Positions 52,160 to 61,457 of a DNA stretch of 64,000 nt are shown piece after piece; positions within the stretch are counted from its first letter, which is position 1; each line of letters begins with the position of its first letter. The stretch is from Croceitalea rosinachiae. GTDB lineage: Bacteria; Bacteroidota; Bacteroidia; Flavobacteriales; Flavobacteriaceae. Location: NCBI RefSeq assembly GCF_031846445.1, contig NZ_JAVRHR010000002.1, forward strand, positions 868,001 through 932,000, written 5' to 3'. A program made the translations under genes and the position numbers. The notes beneath the pieces were generated by a model. It was not told where the DNA came from and made no database searches. It saw only the letters and a program-made list of their open reading frames with translations.

Positions 52160-52603
52160 ATGGCATGTATAGATTGTAACAAAAATATCGGCTATGACGC
52201 GTTTAAATATTCGACCGAAACCTTAGGTGTTGAATTGTGTGAACGGCATACCCGACTTATTGAAAAAGTAATTATAGAAAATGACACTCCCATCGAAGCA
52301 GTGCAGCTATTTTATGCACTAAAAGAAGCTGGGGCAAACCCAATGCTCGAATGGTGGGATGGCCATAAATCAGTAGATATTGCAATTTCAAGAGTGAAAT
52401 TAAACATTGAGATTGACACTGATTATCAAATGATTACCCATGAGCAAGCAATAAATGATTTAGAAGAGGCAATGCATTCTTTTAAAAATGGATTTACCAC
52501 CATCAGAATACCACATGTTGTCATCAAATATTATTTAAAGGACACTGTGACCAATATCTTAGGAATCATTCAAGGTTTAAAGGCAAACATCAAGGTAATT
52601 TAG
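52160..52603 (+). CDS. zinc-finger plus nuclease-fold-like hypothetical protein
   Basis: 147 residues. The N-terminus has a short zinc-site pattern, ACIDCN and then ELCERH (C-x2-C...C-x2-H). The rest resembles a DUF559/Vsr-like PD-(D/E)xK core: MLEWWDGHKSVDIAISRVKLNIEIDTDYQ has the strand Asp and an E-I-D pair, followed by a helix and a TTIRIPHVVIK strand. No partner methylase or helicase is next to it, and there is no mobile-element context. It could be a structure-specific endonuclease; I do not recognise a named family. It diverges from the NRAMP operon. Confidence 0.55.
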   Translation: MACIDCNKNIGYDAFKYSTETLGVELCERHTRLIEKVIIENDTPIEAVQLFYALKEAGANPMLEWWDGHKSVDIAISRVKLNIEIDTDYQMITHEQAINDLEEAMHSFKNGFTTIRIPHVVIKYYLKDTVTNILGIIQGLKANIKVI

Positions 52604-52664
52604 TGCAATAGCACTTATTTTCTCTATTCTTTCGTACCTTTTACTACATAAATAAGAGTTACTT

Positions 52665-53783
52665 ATGAAGACTATAGAAAGAAGAGAATGGCTTAAAACA
52701 ATGGGGCTAACTGGTGGTTTTACCCTACTAGGGGGCCTAAGCGGGCTTGCAATGGATTCATCTTTACCAACTGAGGTTTTAAAGGATAACTCTTTTGCTA
52801 AACTAAATTCAAACGAAAATCCTTTTGGGCCATCAAAGCTAGTTAGAACTGCGATAACCAAGGCATTTAATAATGCTTGCCGATATCCATCTGTTGTTTT
52901 TAGACCACTTTTAGAACAAATAGCTGCTACAGAAGAAGTATCTACCGACCATATTGTAATTACTGGCGGGTCGACAGAAGGTCTAAAAGCAACTGGAATC
53001 ACCTATGGTATTGACGGAGGTGAAATCATTGCTGCAGACCCAACATTTCAGGCAATGCTGCGATATGCTGAAAACTTTGGTGCTTATGTACATCGCGTTC
53101 CTGTCGACCAATACATGGAGCATGATTTAGATGCCATGGCCAATCGTATCAACACTAAGACCAGGTTGATATTTATCTGCAATCCCAATAACCCTACAGG
53201 AACTTTATTGGATAAAAACAAGCTTCGAGATTTTTGCAGCAGTATTAGTAAAAAAACTATGGTTTTTAGTGATGAAGCCTACTATGATTTTATCACTGAG
53301 CCAGATTACCCTTCGATGGTAGAGCTCGTAAAAGAAGGTATGAATGTCATCGTTTCTAAGACTTTTTCAAAGGTTTATGGTTTAGCAGGAATGCGAATCG
53401 GATATTTAGTGGCACGCCCTGATATTGCTAAAAGGCTTAGAGGTAATGTTATGGCAATGACCAATGTGTTAGCAATTGAAGCCGCTAAAGAAGCACTTAA
53501 GGATGATGAGTTTTATAAGTTCAGTTTAATGAAGAATGTAGAAGCCAAAAAAGCTATTTATAAAACATTAGATGATTTGAATCTTGAATACATTAAATCA
53601 CATACCAATTTCATTTTTTTTAAAACGGGTAAGCCTATTTCGGACATGATTACTAAAATGAAAAAAGAAGATGTTATTATTGGCAGGCCCTTCCCTCCCT
53701 TTTATGAATGGGCCCGAATTAGTACAGGTACCATGGAAGATATACAACGATTTGATAGTGCGCTTAAAAAAGTACTTGGTTGA
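52665..53783 (+). CDS. Tat-exported HisC-like class I/II aminotransferase
   Basis: A 372-residue PLP enzyme whose N-terminus, IERREWLKTMGLTGGFTLLG, looks like a twin-arginine signal. The enzyme body is histidinol-phosphate-aminotransferase-like: KLNSNENPFGPSKLV, ITGGSTEGLKATG, ICNPNNPTGTLLD, SDEAYYDF (PLP Asp/Tyr), SKTFSKVYGLAGMRIGY (PLP Lys), and the C-terminal RISTGTMEDIQRF. If exported folded with PLP it would act in the periplasm, where HisC has no role. The substrate is unknown. It is followed after 66 nt by an exported amidohydrolase, perhaps a related salvage function. Confidence 0.82.
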   Translation: MKTIERREWLKTMGLTGGFTLLGGLSGLAMDSSLPTEVLKDNSFAKLNSNENPFGPSKLVRTAITKAFNNACRYPSVVFRPLLEQIAATEEVSTDHIVITGGSTEGLKATGITYGIDGGEIIAADPTFQAMLRYAENFGAYVHRVPVDQYMEHDLDAMANRINTKTRLIFICNPNNPTGTLLDKNKLRDFCSSISKKTMVFSDEAYYDFITEPDYPSMVELVKEGMNVIVSKTFSKVYGLAGMRIGYLVARPDIAKRLRGNVMAMTNVLAIEAAKEALKDDEFYKFSLMKNVEAKKAIYKTLDDLNLEYIKSHTNFIFFKTGKPISDMITKMKKEDVIIGRPFPPFYEWARISTGTMEDIQRFDSALKKVLG

Positions 53784-53849
53784 ATGAGCTAAATTAAACT
53801 ATATTGATAGCAGAATTCTAGTATTTAAAACCTTAACCACCCGTCCATA

Positions 53850-55580
53850 ATGAAACTAAAAAACCTTTCTCTTTTTTTGATCCTGGCGCTTCTTATAATA
53901 ACATCCTCATGCTCCAAAGCAAAAAAAGAAACTGCCACAATGTTAATTTTTGGCGGCCCAATATATACGGTTGACACCACACAAACAAAAGTGGAGGCTG
54001 TTGCAATAAAAGATAGCATCATTTTGTTTGCCGGTAATCTGGCGGATGCAGAAGTATATAAAGACGAAAGCACTAAATTACTGGATTTAAAAGGCAAAAC
54101 CATGACCCCAGGACTCATTGAAGGGCACGGGCATTTTATGGGTTTAGGTTATAATGAACTAAATCTTGACCTTATCAATACAGCCAGTTATCAGCAAATT
54201 GTTGATGCGGTCGCAGAAAAGGCGAAAACCGCCGTACCGGGTGAATGGATTTTAGGGCGAGGTTGGCATCAAAGTAAGTGGGACAAGATGCCCGACAATT
54301 TGGTAAATGGATTCCAAACACACGATTTATTAAGTGAAGTTTCTCCTGACAATCCAGTGTATTTAAGGCATGCGAGTGGGCATGCAGGCTTTGCCAATGC
54401 CAAAGCGATGGAAATTGCTGGTCTTTCAGTGTTGGCAAAAGAAGGAATCGATAAATTTCAAGTTGAAGGTGGAGAAGTAATGCGAGATGCTTTGGGCAGA
54501 CCAACAGGCATTTTCAATGAACGTGCCCAGACCTTGATTACCAAGCATATTCCTGAGACGACCCCAGAACGAGAAGCTAAAGCTTTTGAATTGGCCATCG
54601 CAGCTTGCCAAAGAAATGGTATTACAGGTTTTCATGATGCCGGTATCGGTAAAGAGACCATTGCGCTTTATGAAAATATGAAGGCTTCTAACAAAATGAA
54701 TGTTCGCATGTATGCCATGCTTACTGGTTGGGATGAGGATTTATTAATGGAATGGTACGAAAAAGGGCCTATGGTAGACCCCGACAATCGATTGACCATA
54801 CGCTCGGTAAAATTGAATTGTGATGGAGCTTTGGGTTCTCGGGGGGCTTGGTTATTGGAAGAATATTCTGATAGGCCTGGGCATTTTGGTCATGAAACTT
54901 TACCTATGCCTTTTGTAAAAGAAACGGCATTAAACGGTTTACGAAACGGGTTTCAAGTTTGTGCACATGCCATTGGAGATCGGGCAAATAAAGAAATACT
55001 AGACCGCTATGAGTTTGCTTTTAACGAGCTTCCTGATTTGACCAGCGACCATCGTTTTAGAATTGAGCATGCTCAACATTTACATCCTGATGACATACCA
55101 CGTTTTGCAGAATTAGGTGTAATTCCTGCAATGCAAGCCGTGCATTTATCTTCTGATAGACCTTGGGCAATTGATCGCTTGGGCGAAAAGCGGATTAAGG
55201 ATGGTGCTTATATGTGGCAAACACTTTTAAAAAGTGGAGTTCCTATTGTAAATGGAACCGACGTGCCAGTTGAACCATTAAACCCCATAGCAAGTTTGTA
55301 TGCAAGTTTTACCCGAAAGACTTTAAAAGGATTACCAGAAGAAGGTTATGAACCCGAAGAACGGATGACCCGAGGACAAGCATTGCAATCCTATACCTTA
55401 GATGCTGCTTATGGTGCTTTTGAAGAAAACATCAAAGGTTCCATTACTGCAGGAAAACTTGCAGATTTTACGATATACGACCAGGACTTAATGACTGTAC
55501 CGGAAGAAAAATTCTTGGAAACTCAAGTAATGATGACAATTTATGATGGAGAAATTGTTTATGCTAAAAATACAGATTAA
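53850..55580 (+). CDS. lipoprotein amidohydrolase (YtcJ-like, amidohydrolase 3 type)
   Basis: A 576-residue lipoprotein (lipobox ITSSC, Cys22). Metal-dependent hydrolase motifs: LKGKTMTPGLIEGHGHFMGLG (first HxH), AHAIGDRANKEILDRYE, RIEHAQHLHPDD (metal His) and NGTDVPVEPLNP (metal Asp), with the C-terminal strand GKLADFTIYD. YtcJ-like enzymes act on cyclic amides or related substrates; the substrate here is unknown. It is anchored facing the periplasm or cell surface. Confidence 0.87.
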   Translation: MKLKNLSLFLILALLIITSSCSKAKKETATMLIFGGPIYTVDTTQTKVEAVAIKDSIILFAGNLADAEVYKDESTKLLDLKGKTMTPGLIEGHGHFMGLGYNELNLDLINTASYQQIVDAVAEKAKTAVPGEWILGRGWHQSKWDKMPDNLVNGFQTHDLLSEVSPDNPVYLRHASGHAGFANAKAMEIAGLSVLAKEGIDKFQVEGGEVMRDALGRPTGIFNERAQTLITKHIPETTPEREAKAFELAIAACQRNGITGFHDAGIGKETIALYENMKASNKMNVRMYAMLTGWDEDLLMEWYEKGPMVDPDNRLTIRSVKLNCDGALGSRGAWLLEEYSDRPGHFGHETLPMPFVKETALNGLRNGFQVCAHAIGDRANKEILDRYEFAFNELPDLTSDHRFRIEHAQHLHPDDIPRFAELGVIPAMQAVHLSSDRPWAIDRLGEKRIKDGAYMWQTLLKSGVPIVNGTDVPVEPLNPIASLYASFTRKTLKGLPEEGYEPEERMTRGQALQSYTLDAAYGAFEENIKGSITAGKLADFTIYDQDLMTVPEEKFLETQVMMTIYDGEIVYAKNTD

Positions 55581-55594
55581 CGGTATTGGACTCA

Positions 55595-57130
55595 CTACCC
55601 CAACCAGCCTTCTCTATCCAAACTACGATATTGTATCGCTTCACTTATATGATTTCCATTTATATCAGTTTCATTGGCTAGATCACAAATTGTCCTTGCA
55701 ACCTTTAAGATACGGTCATACGCACGCGCTGAAAGATTTAATCGTTCCATGGCATTTTTAAGCAAGTTTTTCGAAGTATCATCTAATTTACAATGTTCTC
55801 TAATCTGTTTGGTATTCATTTGGGCGTTATAATGCACGTTTTCAAATTCTAAAAAACGCTTGGTTTGTAGTTCTCGAGCTGCAGTTACTCTTTTTCTAAT
55901 TTCAACACTACCCTCTCCTTTTCTTTCCTCAGAAAGTTTTTCAAAAGGGACAGGAGTCACTTCTATATGTATATCAATTCTATCCAATAGCGGTCCTGAG
56001 ATTTTGCTCAAATAGCGTTGCATTTCTGCCGGTGAAGAAGTAACTGGAGCATCTGGGTCATTAAAATAACCTCCTGGGCTTGGGTTCATACTTGCCACCA
56101 ACATAAAACTACTTGGATAGGTGACAGTAAATCTTGCACGCGAAATAGTCACCTCCCTATCTTCTAAAGGTTGGCGCATCACCTCTAGGACACCTCGCTT
56201 AAACTCTGGTAATTCATCTAAAAATAAAACCCCATTATGAGAAAGTGAAATTTCACCTGGCTGTGGATATGCTCCACCGCCCACTAAGGCCACATCTGAA
56301 ATGGTATGGTGTGGCGAACGAAATGGCCGTTGACTCATTAGTCCCATATTCTTTATTTTACCAACCACACTATGTATTTTGGTAGTTTCTAGTGCTTCAT
56401 GCAAAGTCATGGGAGGTAAAATAGAAGGTAGTCGTTTCGCTAACATGGTCTTACCAGCTCCGGGCGGACCAATCAAAATAATATTGTGTCCACCGGCTGC
56501 AGCAATCTCCATACAGCGTTTAATACTCTCTTGCCCTTTCACATCGGAAAAATCAAACTCAGGAAAATCTAGGCTTTTGTAAAATTCTGCACGGGTATCT
56601 ATAATTGTTTGAACCAAAGGTTTTCCCGAATCAAAGAAGTCAATGACTTGCTTAATATTTTCAACGCCATAAACTTCTAAATCACTGACAATAGCAGCCT
56701 CTTTTGCATTTTGAACTGGTAATATAAAACCTTTGTAACCTTCTTCTTTAGCCTTTATGGCAATAGGTAAAGCCCCCTTTATTGGCTGTACACTACCATC
56801 CAATGAAAGTTCTCCCATGATAAGATACTTTTCAATATCCTCAGATTGTATTTGATTAGAAGCTGCTAAAATTCCAAGTGCAAGGGTTAAATCATAAGCA
56901 GAACCTTCTTTACGAAGATCTGCTGGGGCCATATTGATGGTAATTTTTTTACCAGGAATCTTGTACCCATTATTCTGAAGTGCGGCAGCAATGCGATAGT
57001 TGCTTTCTTTTATTGCATTATCAGGTAAACCTACCAAATGGTATCCAATACCCTTATCAATATTAACTTCTACAACAATAGTAGTAGCTTCAACGCCAAA
57101 AACGGCACTTCCAAAAACCTTAATGAGCAT
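55595..57130 (-). CDS. YifB family Mg-chelatase-like AAA ATPase
   Basis: 511 residues: N-terminal Lon-protease-like ChlI domain (KVFGSAVFGVEATTIVVEV, GSAYDLTLALGILAA), then a Mg-chelatase AAA module with Walker A GPPGAGKTMLAKRLP, Walker B LFLDELPEF, RPFRSPHHTISDVALVGGG and VASMNPSPGGY. ComM/YifB of naturally transformable bacteria is a branch-migration helicase in homologous recombination; many Bacteroidota carry it. Converges on the amidohydrolase with a 14-nt gap. Confidence 0.93.
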   Translation of the reverse strand: MLIKVFGSAVFGVEATTIVVEVNIDKGIGYHLVGLPDNAIKESNYRIAAALQNNGYKIPGKKITINMAPADLRKEGSAYDLTLALGILAASNQIQSEDIEKYLIMGELSLDGSVQPIKGALPIAIKAKEEGYKGFILPVQNAKEAAIVSDLEVYGVENIKQVIDFFDSGKPLVQTIIDTRAEFYKSLDFPEFDFSDVKGQESIKRCMEIAAAGGHNIILIGPPGAGKTMLAKRLPSILPPMTLHEALETTKIHSVVGKIKNMGLMSQRPFRSPHHTISDVALVGGGAYPQPGEISLSHNGVLFLDELPEFKRGVLEVMRQPLEDREVTISRARFTVTYPSSFMLVASMNPSPGGYFNDPDAPVTSSPAEMQRYLSKISGPLLDRIDIHIEVTPVPFEKLSEERKGEGSVEIRKRVTAARELQTKRFLEFENVHYNAQMNTKQIREHCKLDDTSKNLLKNAMERLNLSARAYDRILKVARTICDLANETDINGNHISEAIQYRSLDREGWLG

Positions 57131-57181
57131 AAGTGAATCTTGCCAATGTTAAGCAACTAATCTATAAAAAAGAAGCTGATT

Positions 57182-58942
57182 CTATTCGACTTTGATCCAA
57201 TTTCTTATGAAAACAGGTTTGCCATCAGCTGTGAATCCCTCAAGAACGATTTCGCAATCCCCTGGCACGTCTGAGGTGTAAATATCTATTTGAGCATCGG
57301 CGTCAAGAAATAGTTTTGGTATCCAAAGCAATTGGTGTCGAAAATCTGGAATCCTATCACTTTGCTCATCAGAACCATAGTGCTGTGCAAAGTACTCTTT
57401 TTGAGGTTCGGGTTTGAACAAATCAATTTTTTGAATGTGTGGTGCATAAAATGTGTCAACAAAATCATCCTCCAAGGTCTCGAAAGAGATAATACCTTGA
57501 AAAACCGCAGTGCCCAAAAGATATTTATTTCTTGAAAAACTAATGGATTTTAGTTTTTTGGCACTGAAGTCCATGACATTTTCATGTTCTTTTAAAAAAA
57601 GGCCATCTACAAAAACCATAGGCAAAACGCCAGAGTCAGCCAATCCTTCCGGAGGGCGTACCTGAAATACTCGTTTACCGTTGCCTAAATTTTTAATAGA
57701 TACCTGATCCACAATTTCAATGATAGTTTCTTGAATACTATTAAAACGGGTATAATCATCTAAAACATAGACGGTCTCAAGATCTCTATAAAAAGGAGCT
57801 GCATGTTTAGCCGGAACAATGGAATCTGAGCGAACAGAAACATAAGCGTTCTCAATCTGGTTCTGAACGCTCCTTCTTAAGATATCCTCTTCGAGTTCTT
57901 TTGAAATCTTGAAATCGTTAAAAACGAATTGGCCAAAATCAAGGTTAGGTTTATCTATTTCAACTTGGTAGGTGTCCCAATCTTCATCCAGTAATTGTAC
58001 AACCGCAGAAAGATTGTCATAGGCCCTGTCAAAATTAAAATAAAACCTACCATCACTGCTAGTGGTTGTAACTTTTAAAAGATAGTCTTTTCCGGGAAGG
58101 GAAAGGGATACCTTTTTACCCGCTTCAGCAATGTTTTTTTCTTTGTTTATAACCCTACCTGAAATGATTTCTCCCCTCAGCTCGGGTAAATGGTTAATCC
58201 CATTTTTTTGAGATTCGCCTGTTGTGCCTTTTTTCAAAAAACCAGTGAAGAAATCATTCAGTGAGTTGTTTTTAGGGCTTTCAATGTTACCATTATGTCG
58301 AACTGAAAGCGAGTATGTTCCTTTTTTTGCTGATTCAGTAAGCCCCGAAATTTTTAAACCGACCTTGTCACGCTTTTCTGCGGCTGATTTTTCTACAGTC
58401 ATAGTAACAAAGGGACTGGTAATATTTGTCAACTTTTTGTCAACCAAAATCTCTTTGGGGGTTTTTATTGAGGCAATAGTGTCCAAAGAATCCTTTACCA
58501 CTATTTTTTCCAAATAGGGTTCTGGTATGGGCTGATAAGGGTTAATAATTCGAACATCTGATTGAAAAAAATCTGCAGTTTTACCGTTTTTCATCCATTC
58601 TGAATACCCTAAAAGTTTATAACTGCCAGTGGCTACGGATGTGGGCACAAAAAAGTCTCCATATCCTTCGCCATTTTGTAATCTCACTTTATGGTTAAAA
58701 ACAATTGTTCCATCATTTGCTACTAAACTGACATATGCCATTTTACTAATAGCACTTAAAGCCCTATCACTATTGTTTAAGCAATACATCTTATATGCTA
58801 AGCGCTCACCCGAAAATAATAATGAGGCGTTGTGGTGTATATAAATACTTTCTTGAGGAATGTTGGCCAATGCGTTCTGGGAAGCCATTTGACCAAAAGA
58901 GCATGTCGTTATTAAAAGAAGCAGTGTAGTAAGGTTTTTCAT
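57182..58942 (-). CDS. exported MG2-like protein of the TonB/DUF4249 locus
   Basis: 586 residues with a signal peptide (TLLLLITTCSFGQ). The N-terminal ESIYIHHNASLLFSGERLAYKMYC and GYGDFFVPTSVATGSYKLLGYSEWMKN segments (the second split by the usual turn) match macroglobulin MG2-type domains common in Bacteroidota surface proteins. A central carboxypeptidase-regulatory-like Ig region (GRVINKEKNIAEAGKKVSL) follows. The C-terminal third has no recognised domain. It is last of a minus-strand set with a TonB-dependent receptor and three DUF4249 lipoproteins, 25 nt after the last of these. Likely accessory to the same uptake or secretion complex. Confidence 0.7.
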   Translation of the reverse strand: MKNLTTLLLLITTCSFGQMASQNALANIPQESIYIHHNASLLFSGERLAYKMYCLNNSDRALSAISKMAYVSLVANDGTIVFNHKVRLQNGEGYGDFFVPTSVATGSYKLLGYSEWMKNGKTADFFQSDVRIINPYQPIPEPYLEKIVVKDSLDTIASIKTPKEILVDKKLTNITSPFVTMTVEKSAAEKRDKVGLKISGLTESAKKGTYSLSVRHNGNIESPKNNSLNDFFTGFLKKGTTGESQKNGINHLPELRGEIISGRVINKEKNIAEAGKKVSLSLPGKDYLLKVTTTSSDGRFYFNFDRAYDNLSAVVQLLDEDWDTYQVEIDKPNLDFGQFVFNDFKISKELEEDILRRSVQNQIENAYVSVRSDSIVPAKHAAPFYRDLETVYVLDDYTRFNSIQETIIEIVDQVSIKNLGNGKRVFQVRPPEGLADSGVLPMVFVDGLFLKEHENVMDFSAKKLKSISFSRNKYLLGTAVFQGIISFETLEDDFVDTFYAPHIQKIDLFKPEPQKEYFAQHYGSDEQSDRIPDFRHQLLWIPKLFLDADAQIDIYTSDVPGDCEIVLEGFTADGKPVFIRNWIKVE

Positions 58943-58967
58943 TCTATTTCATTTTGTATTTCATATT

Positions 58968-60218
58968 TTATTCTGTCCAAAATTCAGGTACTTCAGGTTC
59001 ACCCAAAACGGTGCAATCTCCACATACCCTTGGTACAAGCAAAAATGGTCCTTCAACATCATCCACACCAATTTGTGGATTAATATTATCGTCATAGAAA
59101 CGCGTGGTATTCAGCGCATAAAGATCTTGTAATAAACAAAAGCGGTCAATAGTTTCCTCAGGTGGAGCAATTTCCCTACAAGGGCTGACAAAAGGTGGCA
59201 AAGGTTCACCAGGGTAAAGGTCGGTATAATTAAAAAATATGCGCTGTTCCTTTACCGAGGCCACATCAAAGAAGCCAAGCACCTTTTCTTCTCTATCTTG
59301 CTCAGAGAACACGTTCCCTTCCAAAAAACCTGGCTGTGTTTCTGAAAAAAGGCTTTCGCTACCTGAAAATTGTTCTAAAGTTTCATAAAACGTAAAGGCG
59401 GTGTTCGACTGTACGAACTGCTTAACCAGAATGGAGTAACGATGTGAAATGATGTAATTGTTGCGATTGATAAAATGTACCATAAAATTACTGACCCTAT
59501 CCTCTTGCAGATCGCTGGTATTGGTCAAAATGATTTTGTTGGAAAAATCTGTGGCATAGCAAATACGACTTTCTTCTTCTATATCTTTAAGTATCTTAAT
59601 CATAGCACAAGGTCTTTCTAGGCGTTCTTCAAGTGGGCCTGGTAATGGGACTGGTATCAAATCAAAAGGCGACCATTTAGGGGCAATGATGCGATAAGTT
59701 TCTTCATAGGTATAGCGATAGTTCAACGAATTACCCGTAGGGTCAAAACTATCAACCAAAATGGCGATGCCATCAATACCGTCATCATTGGTCATACGTT
59801 CTGCCCTAGCCCCATATGATTGGTTGATTGGAGGTAAAATGGTCTCATCAGAACGGTACGATCTACCGTCTTGCGTATCTATGCGTAATTGATAGGCCGT
59901 GTCAGGTCGAGCAGCAAAGGCTTGTGTGGATACATAGACACCGGGATCTGTCTCTTCAAAGTTGAACGTAAGATTTCCAGCAATGACCCGTACATTGGCA
60001 TTTGATTCGGCAGAGGGCCCATCCGCTTCGAATTCGAACGTTCGGGTTAGAAATACTTGCTGTTGCTTCATCTCATTGGTAATGGTCGCCTCTACCACTA
60101 TGGCGCTTTCAAAATCGACGAACTCAGCTTCAAAAGGCTCAATACACCCATAAAAGCATAAACTCATTATGCATAGTAAAGACAATAATTTCATATTTTG
60201 TTTTACCGACTGTATCAT
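58968..60218 (-). CDS. DUF4249 lipoprotein, paralogue 3 of 3
   Basis: A 416-residue lipoprotein (lipobox FYGC). Framework shared with its neighbours: IEPFEAEF, VVEATITNEMKQQQVFLTRTF split after Gln, YRYTYEETYRIIAP, ETQPGFLEGNVFSEQ, and the C-terminal CTVLGEPEVPEFWTE. Two variable segments interrupt it: one after RIIAPKW up to ICYATD (longest here, about 40 residues, containing Pro-rich VPLPGPLEERLERPC), and one between VSPC and the CGDC motif. DUF4249 proteins accompany TonB receptors and are thought to sit at the surface as SusD-like accessories; the ligand is unknown. Confidence 0.85.
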   Translation of the reverse strand: MIQSVKQNMKLLSLLCIMSLCFYGCIEPFEAEFVDFESAIVVEATITNEMKQQQVFLTRTFEFEADGPSAESNANVRVIAGNLTFNFEETDPGVYVSTQAFAARPDTAYQLRIDTQDGRSYRSDETILPPINQSYGARAERMTNDDGIDGIAILVDSFDPTGNSLNYRYTYEETYRIIAPKWSPFDLIPVPLPGPLEERLERPCAMIKILKDIEEESRICYATDFSNKIILTNTSDLQEDRVSNFMVHFINRNNYIISHRYSILVKQFVQSNTAFTFYETLEQFSGSESLFSETQPGFLEGNVFSEQDREEKVLGFFDVASVKEQRIFFNYTDLYPGEPLPPFVSPCREIAPPEETIDRFCLLQDLYALNTTRFYDDNINPQIGVDDVEGPFLLVPRVCGDCTVLGEPEVPEFWTE

Positions 60219-60224
60219 ATTATT

Positions 60225-61445
60225 TTATTCTGTCCAAAATTCAGGAACCTCCAATTCACCCAAAACGGTACAAGCACCACATACCCGGGGTACAACAAAA
60301 AATGGTCCTTCACCTCCATCCGCGCCGGGTTGAGGATTTGGATTATCGTCAAAGAAACGGACGTCACCGCGTTCAACAGCCGGTCGTAAAATACAAGCAC
60401 CCATAATGGCTAAAGGAGGTGCAAATTGATTACAAGGGTCTACAAAAGGTGGTAAAGGTTCATTTGGATAAAGGTCTGAATAATTAAAAAATATGCGTTG
60501 TTCCGTTACTGAGGCCACATCAAAAAAACCGAGGACCTTTTCTTCTTCATTTTGCTCAGAGAACACATTGCCTTCCAAAAAACCTGGCTGAGTCTCTGAA
60601 AAAAGACTTTCATTGCCAGAAAACTGCGCCAAGGTCTCATAAAACGTAAAGGCGGTATTGGACTGTATGAACTGTCGTACTAAAATGGTGTAGCGGTGCG
60701 AAATGATGTAATTGTTTCTGTCAATAAAACGTACCATAAAACTACTGACCCTATCCTCTTGCAAATCGCTGGTGTTTGTCAAAATAATTTCATTGGAAAG
60801 ATTTGTGGCATAACAAACACGATCGTCAATCTCTCTGTTTACTGCCATCATTTCGCAACCTGTTGGTCCCTCTGGATCGGGTATCAAAGTGAAATCCGCC
60901 CATTTAGGGGCGATGATGCGATAGGTTTCTTCGTAGGTATAGCGGTAGTTTACCGAATTGCCCGTAGGGTCAAAACTATCGACCAAAATGGCGATACCAT
61001 CTTCACCGTCATCATTGTTGATGCGTTCTGCCCTAACCTCATCCATTTGAGTGGCGGAGGTCAATAGTATTTCATTAGAACTATATGATCTGCCGTCTTG
61101 TGTATCTATGAGTAATCGATAAGCCGTATTGGATTGGGCGGCAAAGGTTTGTGCCGACACATAAACACCTGGGTCGGTCTCCTCAAAATCGAAAGTAACA
61201 CTACCGGCAATTACCCTCACATTGGCATTTGATTCGGCAGTGGGGCCATCGGCCTCAAATTCAAAAGTACGGGTCAGAAATACTTGCTGTTGCTTCATCT
61301 CATTGGTAATGGTAGCTTCTACTACTATGGCACTTTCAAAATCAATAAATTCAGCTTCAAAAGGCTCAATACAACCATAAAAACATAGGTTCATCATGGC
61401 CATTGAAGACCATAACTTTACACTATGTTTTACTAACTGCATCAT
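60225..61445 (-). CDS. DUF4249 lipoprotein, paralogue 2 of 3
   Basis: A 406-residue lipoprotein (lipobox FYGC). Same framework as its neighbours, from IEPFEAEFIDFESAIVVEAT to CTVLGELEVPEFWTE. Its first variable segment is shorter (WADFTLIPDPEGPTGCEMM) and its second reads NQFAPPLAIMGACILRPAV, both different from the other copies although flanking residues are nearly identical. It sits 6 nt before paralogue 3 and 12 nt after paralogue 1, so all are cotranscribed. Confidence 0.85.
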   Translation of the reverse strand: MMQLVKHSVKLWSSMAMMNLCFYGCIEPFEAEFIDFESAIVVEATITNEMKQQQVFLTRTFEFEADGPTAESNANVRVIAGSVTFDFEETDPGVYVSAQTFAAQSNTAYRLLIDTQDGRSYSSNEILLTSATQMDEVRAERINNDDGEDGIAILVDSFDPTGNSVNYRYTYEETYRIIAPKWADFTLIPDPEGPTGCEMMAVNREIDDRVCYATNLSNEIILTNTSDLQEDRVSSFMVRFIDRNNYIISHRYTILVRQFIQSNTAFTFYETLAQFSGNESLFSETQPGFLEGNVFSEQNEEEKVLGFFDVASVTEQRIFFNYSDLYPNEPLPPFVDPCNQFAPPLAIMGACILRPAVERGDVRFFDDNPNPQPGADGGEGPFFVVPRVCGACTVLGELEVPEFWTE

Positions 61446-61457
61446 AATATTTCATAT

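Noticed and set aside
60696..61067. Plus-strand 123-codon ORF within DUF4249 paralogue 2
   Set aside because: It is antisense to a conserved lipoprotein frame, and its composition mirrors that frame.
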